From positions 2,356,001 through 2,420,000 of the forward strand of contig NC_064672.1 of NCBI RefSeq assembly GCF_023278565.1: a stretch of DNA of 64,000 nucleotides, given 5' to 3'. A program made the translations under genes and the position numbers. Origin of the DNA: Colletotrichum lupini. Its lineage: Eukaryota > Ascomycota > Sordariomycetes > Glomerellales > Glomerellaceae. Below the pieces are notes generated by a model. That model did not search any database. It saw only the letters and a program-made list of their open reading frames with translations, and had not been told where the DNA came from. The stretch's first letter is position 1; the number at the start of each line of letters is the position of its first letter. Positions 11,250 to 23,940 of the stretch are shown here, in pieces.

Positions 11250-13011
11250 AGTGTGGATGTGAGCATCCAGTGATAGTTGGTTGGGAGCCACAGCCCACTT
11301 GGCATAGATGTAGCAAGTCTGGGGGTGGGCGACGAGGTGTGACGTGGGCTATGTGAGCTGAGGAAAGAATGTCTCTGAAAATGGAAATGTACTTTGAGAT
11401 GAGACGACGAGAAGACACCGCGATCTCATGTGTTTCCTTTCATGTGTTTGAGTAGCATCTATCCTTAATTCTGTGTCTTTCATTGACGATAGAGTGGATA
11501 GCAGGCCAAAACTTGACGCCTGATGAGCAAGTATAAAGTGGAGGTAGATACGTCTGGTAAGCCCTATTGAGGAGATCTTGGAAGTCTTATCCACGGGAAG
11601 ATATAATCAAGCTGCTTCCATCATGGACTCTGTGGGTGTTTTGGAGGAATCCCTCGCATATATGTGTGGTAGATGACATTGGAAGAAGCTGGCGGCGACA
11701 GGCATCATATAGAGGCGAGAGACGACACCGCCGCCACAGCAAGTTCTCCCGAACTCTCAGTTCAGAAGTATACTGTAAGAGGTTTTGGGTTTTTCTCAAA
11801 ATGTTATCCCGAAGCCTACATTTCATCGTAGGAAAATCGGCCAAAGTTTACTAAGTCCCGTCCATCCCAACCATTCTACCCATCTGGAAGGTCCTGACTA
11901 ACTTCTCTGCCAGCTCACCCGTTACCTTAGCCTTGGCCGCACCAGTGGATTATACGTAGACTCCATGGCCGAGTTGCTTGACTGAATGCGCGAAACATGT
12001 ACAGTTTTCGCCCTTACTTGACGGTAACAGCGCGAAATTGCCTGCAGCTCCTCCGAAGTCGTCCACCAATGCTCCGCCATACTCACATGGTTAGATGTTG
12101 TCAAAGTCAGGCTAGCAACCATCCAGTTTGAAGCAGTCCGGACATCTGCCTCATTTCTGACCAACATCCTCGTATGACGAACGGTAAACACAAGAAACAA
12201 GGCGCTAAGTTGAAGTCGATGCCGTCTACCTGAAGCTTTCCGGCAACAATGCGTCTTTCCACGGAAGGGAGCACGTAACTCTTTGCCAGAACTATATTGC
12301 CAATCGCGGAGATGTCCTCTTTCGCGCTGTTAGGAAGAACTCATAGGACTTCCTAGTAGTCCCCGATCGAGAGCCTGTCTTCTTTGTCTACATGGCGAAG
12401 TTAGGCCCTCGACCGTGCACTCTTTTCACATACCGAGCAGATCTACTCGAGACCCAACCTTGAATAAGGTGAGACGAGCGAGTGGTTAACTACCTTATAG
12501 AATGGAGAAATAGGTAAGTGATTCCTGTCCAAGTGTATTGTACCGACAACCAGGACGAGAGATCACAGCGTGGGACCACTGGATGCATGGCCTCTCCAGG
12601 GGAAAGGTGAGTCCAAGATTGCAGATCACGGCTGTCCGATCCCTCCGAGCTGCAGCCCTGGAGTTGCCGGACAGCCCGTCAGGTGAAGTAATGACACTAA
12701 CAGAGTTCGTCCACAATTTAAGGTATAGCCCTTGTATACAATCAATTAAGGTTGAAGAGACATTGACGCTCATTTGACGTTCCTTAATATTAATTGCTGA
12801 AGCGAAAGGAAAAACCCTCGCTTTTATTGACGATTCCACTCTGAACAGTCCGAGCTTCAGGAAACGTAAGTTATAGATATTGAAGAAATCAGTGTCCTTG
12901 AATATGACAGTTCTCAACATTTGTCCGATCATTTAGTGGTACTTCCTTCCCAGGAAGCAAAAATTGATCAAGTACTAACCCATATACGCTCATTACAACA
13001 CGTTCGTTATC
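11250..13011. other. Gene-poor stretch, possibly with decayed coding remnants
   Basis: About 1.76 kb without a supportable gene. A minus-strand frame at 12200-11922 of about 92 codons and plus-strand codons near 12190-12330 read like protein, but they have no start, no domain and no splice chain I could build. The part near 12.7-13.0 kb looks AT-rich by eye. It probably also contains the promoter of the cutinase-like gene. Confidence 0.35.
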
Positions 13012-14410
13012 ATGAAGAGGTCCATGGCCATCATACTCGCCTTGCAGTGCGTATTGACACCAGGCCTCGCAAGAGTAACATTACGAAGTGACTACACGGA
13101 AGAAGCAAGCCAACCCGTTCACTCTCTTCAAGCTCGACAACAGGACTCATCAGACAAAGGTGTCTTGGAGAATGAGGTGCGCGATGGCACCTGCAAAGAT
13201 ACCATGTTCTTCTTCCTCCGCGGAAGCACTCAACAGCCGAATATGGTGAGTAAACCCGGCTTGCGAAGCCTCGGTGATATCTTTGCCTTGAGCGCATTGA
13301 GAACTAACAGTCCACCACAGGGATTGCAACCGGGCCCTCAACTCGCGGCGTACCTCCGCTCAACCCTAGGCGCGGACAAGATTGCTATTCAAGGCATTGA
13401 ATACGCCGCAACGCTGCAAGACAACCTCTGCATCAACAACCAGCTGTGCCGGCCGCGCGAGGTCACCAGCGCGAGCACTCAGATCCGCGAGTACATGGAC
13501 CAGTGCTCCGACTCTGATATCGTCGTCGGAGGGTACAGCCAAGGCGCTGCGATGCTTTCCCGCGTGATTTCGGACAGGCTTGGATCGGAATACAAGGACC
13601 GCATCGTGGCCGCCGTGACATTTGGCAACACTATGCAGGTGTACAACAAGAACACGATACCCGGTCTGGCACCGGAAAGAGTGCAGATGTTTTGCAACAA
13701 ATTTGACCCGGTCTGGTAAGTCTTGAACACACCCCAGCTTTGCAAATGAAGGCACTGAGACGGTCTCGCTAACACCATGTAACCGCAGCCGCAACGGTCT
13801 ACCCCTCGGCGCCGTGATGCCAGGCCACAGAGACTATCGCCCCTCCGCCAAACCCGCCGCCGAGTTTCTCGTGCAGAAGCTCGCCGCCGCCAAAGGCTGG
13901 ACCACCGTCCCCATCGTCTCCGACATCGACCTCTCCCACTTCGCCGACGTGGGCTTCACCTTCCGCGAAATCTACCGCGGCGCGCCCGCCGGCAGCTCAA
14001 CCTCCTTCAACGACGGCACAGAACTCGCCAAGCTGGACAGCGTGCGCGTCGTCTCCATCTTTGGCCGCGGCGCTGCGCGGGTCGACGCGCTCGGCGTCAA
14101 GATGGACGGGGGCCCCGACGGGGCGCAGGAGCACGGCGGTAGCGGCGGGAATTTCAAGGAGCTGACGCTGGAGGAGGGGGAGTACTGGATCATGACGGAG
14201 GTGTGCAACGGCCGGAAGAAGAAGAAGGACCGCGTTGGGTTCTTTCGGGCTTCGACTAGTCTGGGCCGGGTTCTGGAGGTTGGGTCGAGGACGAATGATC
14301 GGTGTGTTACGTTTGTGCCGGGTGAGGGCCGCTCGTTTGTGGGTATGCATGGGGAGTCTGGGGAGGAGGTGGACTCTGTTGGATTTATCGAGTATCCTAA
14401 ACTAGACTAA
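13012..14410 (+). CDS. Secreted cutinase-like esterase fused to a jacalin-like lectin domain
   Basis: Exons 13012-13245, 13321-13715 and 13789-14410 join in frame to about 416 residues. A signal peptide (MKRSMAIILALQCVLTPGLA) is followed by a cutinase/acetylxylan-esterase-type alpha/beta hydrolase fold at about residues 50-275. The nucleophile elbow is GGYSQGAAM, the catalytic Asp lies in CNKFDPVC (a cysteine pair as in cutinases) and the catalytic His in GHRDY. From about residue 280 the pattern changes. FNDGTEL, a V-R-V-V-S-I strand, VDALGVKMDGG, HGGSGGNFKELTLEEGEY and a final VGFIEY match the beta-prism repeat of jacalin-like lectins. The likely role is extracellular hydrolysis of cutin, suberin or acetylated polysaccharide, with the lectin domain tethering the enzyme to sugars. 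The esterase call is strong and the lectin call good; the substrate is inferred. Confidence 0.88.
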
Positions 14411-14770
14411 ATATTAACGGTGGATTGAGTGATCAAGAAGGGGCATGTTGGTTGTGGAAGGACACCATGGGATGGTGCGCATGGCACGCGAGAGTCGGTG
14501 AAGCACACTGAACGAATAACAGAACGAGCCTTCCCGGCAGAGATTCTACCATATCATAAATATTGTGTCACCTATTCAAGGACGAGCAGTCTGGTATGAG
14601 AGAGTTCCTGTATAGCACAGCGTGGTTCTGATGTGATACTGTTTGACTTTCTGGGCCGCGCCAAAGATGCAACGAACCTCTTGATCAAATATACTCACAC
14701 CCTCTTAGCGAATTGGAAAATAAAATCTCGTGTTTGCATCATCTATAGCGATATGTGCATACTGTTAGTA

Positions 14771-14837
<67 letters not shown>

Positions 14838-15671
14838 AGACTGAATAGACTCGGAGACTCGCAGTTAGAAACATGTCCCTTTCCTCATTTCTTTACGAAC
14901 AGGCCTCGAAGACCATATCGTCAATTCGTTCCATCTATAAGCACCGTCTATACGTAATATTCTTCTTCACCACCTTACCGCCTTTTCTTGTCAGCTCCAT
15001 ACTAGACTGCGACTTCCGTCTTCCCAAATCTATGCCATTGCAAGACGCCCAAATCCAACACCGAAGGGCTGCGCGCTATATCAACGCTTACATGCATCGG
15101 CACTCTCCTGCTTGTTGTCGCAAGAGAGCATGTTAAAGACAAACGTTGAACTCCCAGGACTGTGACAGCAATGGTAGATCAACCGTCGTTTTCCAGGGCC
15201 ATTCTTATTGAACTTTCATTCACGCCAGGCTTGGATGTGTCATCGAGTAAAGAATAGACTGTCTTCTGCAAAAAGGCCTCAGTGGATATTTCAGCAGTCA
15301 TGCTCCTCTACTTCTCTCGAACCTGATGAGACCGGCAAGGAAGCTGAAGACACATCTAACTTCAGCGCAAGGCAATGGCGGCCTCGGAAAACCCGCTGGT
15401 GCTGATTAGAAGAAAGCCCAATATCATCTGTGCGTACCAAATCAGGTATTCAAAGCTGGAAATTGGGCAGTCTCACGCAAGGTTGAGTTCCTATTCTAGG
15501 TGAACAATGCATTGATCGGGTGAAAGACACAGATGAAATATTGGAGCTGATCTGCATTGCAACACCTCGATCTATTGACCCCAGGTTTATATTATCAACT
15601 TACTAATATCAAAACCTTCTCATCACTTTACTTATATACGTAACAGTATACACAGAAAGCACTCAGGAAGC
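14411..15671. other. Intergenic region with AG microsatellite
   Basis: About 1.26 kb with no supportable gene. It contains the long AG repeat (listed separately) and short T/A-rich stretches. Frames here are short and lack domains. Confidence 0.4.
14773..14834. repeat. (AG)31 dinucleotide microsatellite
   Basis: An uninterrupted run of AG units of about 62 bp between a GC and a CAAGACTG flank, in non-coding sequence downstream of the cutinase-lectin gene. Length polymorphism between isolates would be expected. Confidence 0.97.
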
Positions 15672-15974
15672 ATGGTACCTAAGGGTCCGCAGCGTTCCTC
15701 TTCGGTATCTCTTCCAGCCGAGGCCACTTATACTCCAGAGGTTGTGGAGGTCGACAAGGTCACCATTGCCGCAGCTCCTGAGCCACAGGTGCTAAAAAAG
15801 CCCATAAGAATCAAGTTCGTCAAGAAGGCCGCGAATCCTCTGATGACCCCGGTTCGGCCGAAAAAGACGGCAGCGATAGGCCCTGATGCTTCTCCCAGAT
15901 CCGATGCAGACAGTCCTGACGCCTTGGTTGTCCAGGCCCCTGACAACTGGGAGTCTACCGCAAAGGCGGTCTGA
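15672..15974 (+). CDS. Possible small protein of 100 residues, unrecognised
   Basis: An ATG-initiated frame of 100 codons ending in TGA. The product is rich in Ala, Pro, Lys and Val, with a basic middle (LKKPIRIKFVKKAANP) and an acidic, Ser-rich tail, so it would be disordered. It has no signal peptide, membrane segment or known domain. A TATA-like stretch (ttatatacg) lies some 35 bp upstream. No homologous family comes to mind and it may be a chance frame. Confidence 0.3.
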   Translation: MVPKGPQRSSSVSLPAEATYTPEVVEVDKVTIAAAPEPQVLKKPIRIKFVKKAANPLMTPVRPKKTAAIGPDASPRSDADSPDALVVQAPDNWESTAKAV

Positions 15975-16642
15975 AAGCCCAGTGGGAGGCACGCTCTTGG
16001 GCCATGACTCCTCACGTCCATGACCGACTTTCTCTGCGGCGAAGAAGGCCATGATCAGCCGGCCGCCATGTGTGGTCGCTCTGAAACAATATCCTATCAG
16101 CTTAGCCTGACGAAAGCTCGGTGTACTTATACCAGTTGAGAGACTAGGCAATCGACTGCTATACGTGAATAATGATGTCGTCTCCTAGACTACGAGGATG
16201 ACGAAGGGGGATATCGCATGGGTATGCAAGAGGGCAGAAACTAAAACGTCGGCCCTGGCTCGCTAGTTCCAGACGAGCACTTCAATCCTGTGGGCGCGCT
16301 TCTAGCCATTTTCGAGATGCCATTGACAGATATTTCGGTCGTGGATGTGGACAAGAATCAATTAGTGTCCCGACACGATGCTAATACGATTACATTGCTA
16401 AACCCTTCAAACCCTCTCCCAAACGCAGCCGGCATGTATTTTCATCAACAGCCAATCCCGGTCCCAAAGAGCACTAGAACGAACTCCCGCAGAACCCATG
16501 CATCTGTTTTTTGTGTGTGTCTGCTCATAAGGCTGTACGGCATACTGTGTTCTGCTTCATTCTCGCCACCTCCTAGTGCCTCTTTGAAGGTGAAGGCAAG
16601 GTGAGGTGCGGCGACACAGGGGCGAACACTCATCCCTCATGA
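15975..16642. other. Intergenic region, nothing recognised
   Basis: About 670 bp between the doubtful 100-codon frame and the stop of the minus-strand mitochondrial protein. No coding, RNA or repeat signal was seen. Confidence 0.4.
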
Positions 16643-17153
16643 TTATGACGCCTTGCCGGCAGTCTTCTCCTGCAACTTCTTGGGGTCGATGTGCTCGTCG
16701 CGATCCGCCTTGATGGCCTCCTCGCTGTCGGAGGCGAGCTCGGGCTTCCAGTGGCCCTTGCCCTGCTTCTGCTTGGAGAGGGAGTCCTGCTTGTGCTTCT
16801 CGTGCGTCTCGCTGTCGGTGTCTTTGAATGGGGAAGTGTCAGCTGACATCTCTCTAGCAACAGAAAGGGAAGAATTCGTTCATGGGTAGGAGGGGTGAAT
16901 GATTGGCAATGAAGGCGTCATCGAAGCTTGTGACTTCACCCCAAGCTCAATTGCCATGCATCCTTCTGCCGGGGAAAGAGGAAAGAAGGTAGAAAAGAGA
17001 ATAAGCGAGAGACTCACGTCCAGAAGACTCCTTCAGACCCTGCGTTCTCGTCGTGGAGATGCTGAAGCCCCGACCGAGGGGAGCGGTCTGTCTACCGACG
17101 ACGAAAGCGCCGCGGGCAATAGGACGGGCTGACAGAGCGATGCGGGATGCCAT
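16643..17153 (-). CDS. Small mitochondrially targeted conserved fungal protein
   Basis: Exon 1 (17153-17018) and exon 2 (16842-16643) join across a 175-bp intron to about 111 residues. The N-terminus is rich in Arg, Ser and Ala without acidic residues (MASRIALSARPIARGAF) and continues RGFSISTTR, a typical mitochondrial presequence with a processing-type RGFS site. The mature part is hydrophilic and charged (KHKQDSLSKQKQGKGHWKPELASDSEEAIKAD), with no membrane segment and a likely coiled or disordered character. Small proteins of this design are widespread in ascomycetes and are sometimes named after the carrier Pet8, although nothing here resembles a carrier. Function unknown; mitochondrial location is inferred from the presequence. 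Confidence 0.8.
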
Positions 17154-20027
17154 TGTTGCGTAGGTATTTGGTTTGTGGATCTGTGGTAGAGGAAGGGGAG
17201 CGGGTATCACGGTGTAGGTTTTGATTATCGTGGCGTGTTTGCAGGCAGGTTCAATTGAACGGAAGAGAATCAAGATTCAATGAGGTATTAAAGGGGGGAA
17301 AGGGGCCAAATGATCACGACAACTCGGCAAAAGAGCTCAAGAAGTAGAGCAATAGCAATAACCTAGGTTAAGCTACTAGCTAGACGAGAAAGCAGCCGCC
17401 ACAAGCATGCTGCGCGCCGCTTCGTTGACCCGGCCGTGACGTCACTATTCATTGCTCTCTCTCCCTCTCGATTAGTTACATAGTGACATCTCCTCAGGAC
17501 CGAGCTTTTTCCTTCTCCAGCTGGTTGCAGCAGCGCAGCTACCCGAGTGGCTGGAAGCATCGCCATGTCCCCGCAAATTGCCTTTCAGAGCGGGAAGGAG
17601 AGAGTTGCAGAAGACGAGGGCGGGGGCATTGACCAACTGCCTGTTGACCATTTGCAAGCCCACAGTCACATCATCCAACGAAGGGGCCGTCCATCCATCA
17701 TCGCCGCGCAGAGAGACCTTTCATACGCATCGTCATCGTCCTGGTTTTTCTCGCCAGACTATGCTCAAATCTGGACCATGAATTCTCTCTCGTCAGTCTC
17801 ATCACCACCTATGTGCAGACCTCTGAGCCCAATCCCCCGTTGACCCCTGGCATAGACCCCCACCACGGAACCATACCCAGGACGGGCTTTTCTTTCACTC
17901 TGGCAGTCCACGCTTCGTGCTTTGCTGCCCAGCTGCATCGTCATCATTGGCTTCCCCACCTCTCTCATCAAGACCAAGTCCATCACGTGACCGTGACCCC
18001 CCTCCCCCCCCCTCTCACTCTCAAAGCCATGATGATGCTCGTCGTATCCGTCCACGCCATAGCGAACTCGCCGGGAGGAAGAGCAATAGTAATAGTGGTT
18101 ACAGTAATCTTCAAAAATTGATCAGGAAGCATCGAGCCGCAGGATACCTCACCTTCATCGCCCACCTGCAGCACTCCATCCCCGCCAAACACCCCCCCTC
18201 CCCTCGCGGCACCATGCAGAAACTCAAGCGGCGGGTAAGCAAGGCACCTCAGGTCCCTCAGGTCCCCTTCAGGCCCAGAACGAAGCCGGGCCGCGACCCA
18301 GGCACCAGGCACGCCGCACACCAGACCTCCCCTTCAACTCCTCTTCCCCCCCTCCGTCGTCTCCTCGGCGAACAAAGGGGGTTTCGAGGCAGGTATGGGC
18401 CGGGGATCTATGTCTGATTTACTGACCCCCATCTCACGCAGCTCGATAGCAGCCGTCTTACAGTATCCTGCAATATATCAGCAATGTCACGGTTCAAGAA
18501 GGGGTAAGATGCAGTAAGCGCGAGGACGGCATGTAGTCATCTCTTTATTCTAACAGTCGTGAGATGTATCTGATGCCAATGAGCAAGAGGTCAAATCCGG
18601 CTAGCAATAGTTGGTCCTTCACTAAACGTCTACCTGATATTGTCACCATGATTTGGAACCTGTCAGTAGCTGGTGGCTTGCAATGATGGTTGGTTGGCAG
18701 TCACTGAATGACACTCATAATGGACGGCTTTTGATGAACATATCGTATATTGCATTGCGCCTTGCTGGCTTCGCGCCACAAGATCAGACAGCTTGGTCTA
18801 ATCCCATTCAACACCATTCGCATCTTGAGCGTTTCCTGTACAACCCCAAAAGGTATCCCGTTCTCCGACCCAGAAACCACAAGAGCCATTTATCGTCTCA
18901 AAACCGCTACCCAAGAAACACACAACTCTTCCGAGATGCTCGCGAAAGTGCCCAGACAAGGTATGACTCCACCACCACCAACCGTTTCCAGTGTCGCGAG
19001 GTGCTAGACCTGCACCGCCAGAACGTCGACCAATAGTAGTAAGAATAGTCCATCCTCGAATAATGAAATGAGAGAAGAGGCGCAAGAAAGCAATAAAGGA
19101 CTGCGCGATCCCCGTCCACATCGCTCAACCAGACAAGGTAACAATGCAGAGGTTCGCCAGCAGGCCGCACCCAAAATTCATGACCAACTCCACCTTTCCC
19201 AAAAAGGTATTTCCCGGTACCGTTTCCAAGCTTTGGAGATTTGCCGCAAAACAATAGCAACGCATGTCTTTGCCCGCCACCACCCATTTCATATTTCCCA
19301 TGTGAGCCCATAACAGAAACACCTGTTGCCCCCCGCTCCGAATAAGTTGCTGAAAAGACACTCATTCTATATGTCGAGATAATCTTTTCCGGAATGACTT
19401 CGTGACCCGTCGAGCACCATGATGAGCAACAGAAATTTTGAATCATCTTGGAAAACAAAAAAGTCGTCCCGCTGTCCGTGAGAAAAGATGCCGAGAATTA
19501 ATTATATCCGAGAACTCCGCCGTGGTGTGATTTCACACCGATGCATGTCGTGAAAATGCAAAACCATCCGTGTGGAAAACACCATTCGTGCAAGTCCAAC
19601 CTCATCTTGCGAGGTGAGGACACCGAAAGATTTTTGTCGAGTTTTTTTGTAGTCGAAAATACCCAAAAAAGGAAAAATGGTATCAATAACTTCTCATTCC
19701 GCGCCGTTGGAAAAAAGCCTCGAAGGGGGTTTTGCCGGTTAAACAGGGTATGTCGTTGAGGTTGTTTGTACAGGAGAGGAATGTCGTTTGAGCCAACAGA
19801 TGACCAGACCACGCCGGCAGTCTAGCCAATACCTTGAGGTACCCAGCCCGCAAGAGAGAAAATCATCGATGCCATTGCCATTTTTCGTCTTCTTTTTTTT
19901 TTTCGGTGCCCGCCAAGATGGCCGGTGTAAACAAGCCGAATGAGCAGAAATTTTACACATCAGCATGCATCGGCACAGAAGGCAAGGAGTACACCAAGCC
20001 CTCTGTCACGAGAGCAGGATGAACTCC
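17154..20027. other. Intergenic region of 2.9 kb
   Basis: It lies between the start of the mitochondrial protein gene and the 3' end of the next minus-strand gene. Pyrimidine-rich runs (for example a C-rich tract near 18000) and short frames are present, but no domain, splice chain or RNA gene was recognised. Confidence 0.4.
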
Positions 20028-20661
20028 TTACCATCTGCGACCCATGCCCTGCTGCATCCGGGCGGGGGAAACCGAAGGCGGCGGGCTCGACATGGTGATG
20101 CCGGTGGCAGGGTTGACGATGGGAATGGCATTGCGGGCGCGGGTAGCCGCAGGCTGATGGAGCTTCAGGCTAGACTGCTGGTACGCGGGAGGGATGAAGG
20201 CGGGAGAAGAAGAATTCAGCGAGAACCCAGGGGCGACGGTCTGGGGTTGCTGCGTCGGCGAGGACTCAGGAGAGTTACTGGCCAGAGACGAACGCTCAGA
20301 GGAGCTGTGGATGGAGTTCATCTGCAGCGGGCGACCAATATTAGTCACCGGATCATGAGAGACAGATCCAAGGCTCCGAGATACTTACGTCGCTGTCGGT
20401 CAACAGGCCAGGGCAGAATTCCATGTCGTCTTCGAGGTCGAAAGAGCGGCCGGCCTCAAACTTTGTGCGGAAAGCGTTGAGGGTAGCGGACTCGGTCAGC
20501 TCCTTCATGCTTCGCACGCCACGAAACTGCTTGTGCTGGTTCTGGGAGACGGAAAGACGGGGCGCTCTGCGATTGCGGCCGCCATGGTGGTTGTGGGAGG
20601 CACCGGGGACGGCGGGGGTGGGATGCGCCTGGTGGTGGTTAAACTGGTAGTATGAAGACAT
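20028..20661 (-). CDS. Conserved-looking fungal protein, function unknown
   Basis: Exon 1 (20661-20389, 91 codons) and exon 2 (20321-20028) join in phase 0. The 67-bp intron has donor GTAAGT, a GACTAA branch point and acceptor CTGCAG. The product of about 188 residues starts MSSYYQFNHHQAH and is rich in His, Asn, Ser and Pro. The most ordered part is around KQFRGVRSMKELTESATLNAFRTKF and DLEDDMEFCPGL. The C-terminal half is a Ser/Pro/Gln-rich tail ending GMGRRW. No domain is recognised; the composition suggests a soluble, largely disordered, possibly RNA- or transcription-related protein. The stop overlaps a potential donor (ATGGTAAGG), so a further 3' exon cannot be ruled out. Its upstream region is unusually long (7.5 kb to the next start). 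Confidence 0.72.
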
Positions 20662-23600
20662 TATCTATGAATGTTTCGGAGGTAGATGCCGTGGTGATGT
20701 CGTGGTGGAAGGTCGGAGAAGGGGTGCCGTTTTTTGTTGGTTGGGAGGCAGTGTGGCGGATGTGCGGGTGGTCTTATGTGGGCGAGCCGAGCTGTGCGGT
20801 ATTATTGCAGTTTGAAACACAAACAATGAAACCTGCCGAGTCGACGTTGTGCGAGTGGTAAAAATGTGTACGATGAATAGGTTCAAGGTAGAAGGGATCG
20901 TTGGAAGAAAGCAATGCTTTTTCTTTTAGGTCGTTTGGTATGTATGATCGTTTGTGGAAGCGTTTTTGTGGTTTAGAGGTTTGATGATGTGGTGGGAGGA
21001 AAAAAGGTACGTCTGGAAAGAGGGGGGGGAGAGATGTTGAAAAGTATCGGGAGGGAAGAGTCCGGAGAAAGCGATGGTTTTGTTGGTTCGAGCAAGACGG
21101 TGGGAAGGGTGGGAGGACGGTGGAAAGGTGAGCGGGCAGGCGAGAGGAGCGACGAGGGCACGGAGGGCAAGGAGAGGACACTGGGAGGGAAGGGGGGGCG
21201 GCGGTGGACCCACAGCCTGCCCAATGGGAGATGATCAGAAGACAGTGTAGCTGTGGTCAACACTGTGACTCCACTCCTTGACGCCATATGCGAGTTCGCC
21301 ACCCTGTTTCCATTGGCTGGCAGATCTCAAACTATAGCGACCAGGGACTAGCGCGGCCTAGTGGGCTGGTGTAAATTTGGGGCGTGGCGCCGGCTGCCGT
21401 CAACCCTACCAGTGCGGCGGACAGTACATTGTCGGGGTGGGGCATGGGCTGGCCGTATTTGGATGGGGGAGACGATGAATGAGTGAGTGAGCGAGCGAGC
21501 GATGGAGTGAGTGAATGAGACTGGGGCACACACACCACATTCACACGGTACACCGGGGTTGGATGTTGAACTGAACGGTAAGGTGACTGCGCAGTGGGCG
21601 GGAAGGCAAGGCAAGATGTGGAAAGCGAAGAGTTACGTGTGCCCGGCAAGCCTGGGTGAACCTGGTCAGAGGGTTCGACAGTGAATGCGATGCGCTGGGG
21701 TCTGTATGGCTGGCGGGATCACTGAGAGTGTGGCCCTCCCACGCTCTCTCTCTCTCATCTTCACTCTCATTTTCACTTTTGGTCTCATTCTCACTCTCAC
21801 TCCAAAGTTCAATACCCATCTCAGTCTGGCACACACTCACACATCTCACCGTCAGTCTCGGCAGACGGTAAACCTGCATCCCTCCTCCCCTTCCTCTTTC
21901 CCATCCCCCACCCGTCTTGGGCATTCCACGTCGGAACATGGACGCAGGGCAAGTTGATGCGTGGCATGCAGGTACCGAGTCTGCCTTTTGCAGGACGCAC
22001 TGTGGGCCTTGTTTTTCTTCAATCTCAGCCCTTTCACAGTGCTGACAGCCGCGAAGGAAACTCCTTCCCCCCCAAAAAAAGCCTCCTGAGTCGGAGAATC
22101 ACCGGCGCCAGTCGCTTGTTCTTGTTCTTGTTTACAATTCTGGTACCGCTTGCGGCCATGCGAGAGATTGGCTGCCCACACCTGTCATTCCAGAACCCCA
22201 GTGTGCGCGGTGATTGATGGGGAATCAACCAGGAGCACATTCAATATTGCTGCGGTACGAGAGAACAGAGCGAGATTAGAGATGAGACATGATACGGACG
22301 GTGGATGAGGATTGAGGAGGGCACAGCACTCCTCCCTCCCTCCCATCTTGCACCGTCTATCATCCACCCAGTGCCACCACCCACCGTCTCCCCTTCTCTC
22401 CCTGCCACTGTAGGTAGTCTGTCAGTCTGTCACTGTCGAATCCTCGAGTAGCCAGTAGTGTCGCCTTGATGTCTCTCCTCTGTGATCAAGTGACCACTCT
22501 CGTCCACCTCTCCTCTTGCGGTCTTGAGGCTTGTCTTGCCTAGGGGACTCTCGGTCCTGGCCGTGGTCCGACCAACGGCGTGTGTCTTGCTCTCGTCCAG
22601 TCTTCGCCCGTACGCTTCGGCGTCCCTCTTCTTCTTCTTCTTCTTCTCCTTCTTCCTCATCCCTCCTATTATCCGCAAAGCCTTACGCACTTCAGCACTC
22701 TCCGACCTCGTCCGGAGTTCTAGGCGACGCTAAAGAACCCTCCGTGGCGGATGGCATTGTTTGTTATCGTTGTCTTCGAGGCAGTCCCGCCCAAAGTTCG
22801 GCAAACTTGTCAGTATGCTTTGCGCTGACGCGGTGCAATGTCTGATGATAGAGAGACCTTTGGGATGCACGCACGATGGCATCGTCTTTTTCGGTGGTTG
22901 CTTATGATCCATCGCATGCTCTACTGCTACCACAGGGGCATTAAACTGGCGCAGTCTGATGTTCAGAAACACGAGAAACGCAGCCTAGTGTTTCCCATTT
23001 CTTACGCTGCAATAAACACCGTACGGAGAATCCAGCGGTAGGAGTCTGCTTCCCGGGTTCCTCACACTCGGCTGGCTTCATGTCGTCCGCCCACCCACAG
23101 TGTGTATTCCGATCAGGGCATCAAAAGGTCGACTGTCGATTGCGCCGCCTATCTGCTTCAGTCCAAAGTGAAACCCTCCCGACCCTCTCTGCTGGGTGGC
23201 CCTTGTCCGGCCGAATCCCAACCTTTGGGGGAGAGCCAGCCCTCAGAGGCTCAGCCAACCGAAGATGGGGGAAGAGGAGAGGAAGACAACGGACGGGACT
23301 GCGTGATGCATTGTGTGCACTGGGCAGTGGGCAGACTGAACGGTAGAGGACGAGCTGCAGCTGGAACAGTGCAACGCACCACCCGCCCACTCTCTCTTTT
23401 TCTCTTTCCCCATCTCCTTCGCTTCTTCCCACCTCACACACCAACCAAGGTCGGTCCACGGTACCACCAGCGGTCTGGAGTCTGCACATCTGCACGGCGG
23501 CAGCAAGACAAATGGATTAGGTATCGAGGCTTCGGTCGAGCATCTAGTGGAGGGTCAAGCATCCAGCTGCGGATACGTACCTTCCAGCGTGGGATTACCA

Positions 23601-23895
23601 GCCACGGACGACCCAAACAATGTCGCCGGCTGCTCACACTGTCCACCACCCACACTGTGATGTGGCAGAGTGCCAGAGACATTGCCCAAGGCCCCAAAGA
23701 TCCTCCACTCTCATTGGGTACATACACATGGGAGGTGCTGTTGCACACTGCTGCAGGAGGTTAGAGCCCCGGGATGCATGACGGACAACGAGGCAGTGGC
23801 CCTCTGCTCTCCCGCTGCTGTAGAGAAGGCAAGGTACCTACGTGTTGGTGCCTGCCCTGCTTCCTGTGTAGGTACCTAACCTTCCATGCGAAAAC

Positions 23896-23940
23896 AGAGA
23901 CAGAGAGAGAGAGACACACACACACAACACACACACGCAC
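23896..23940. repeat. AG/CA mixed dinucleotide repeat
   Basis: A run of AGAG units passes directly into CACA units and then an imperfect CACAACACAC stretch, in the long gene-poor region. Confidence 0.85.

Noticed and set aside
11250..13011. Transposon remnant in the gene-poor stretch
   Set aside because: No terminal repeats, target-site duplication or transposase motif could be seen.
5297..14410. Secondary-metabolite cluster around the ABC transporter and esterase
   Set aside because: No PKS, NRPS, terpene synthase, P450 or pathway regulator is present. The two genes are 2.5 kb apart with a tRNA between them.
17547..18417. Possible small gene in the 17-18 kb interval
   Set aside because: The longest frames lack a suitable ATG or use pyrimidine-tract codons only, and no splice chain or domain appears.
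23102..23764. 220-codon plus-strand frame in the gene-poor region
   Set aside because: No domain, mixed composition typical of random frames and a Cys/Arg/Ser-rich translation.
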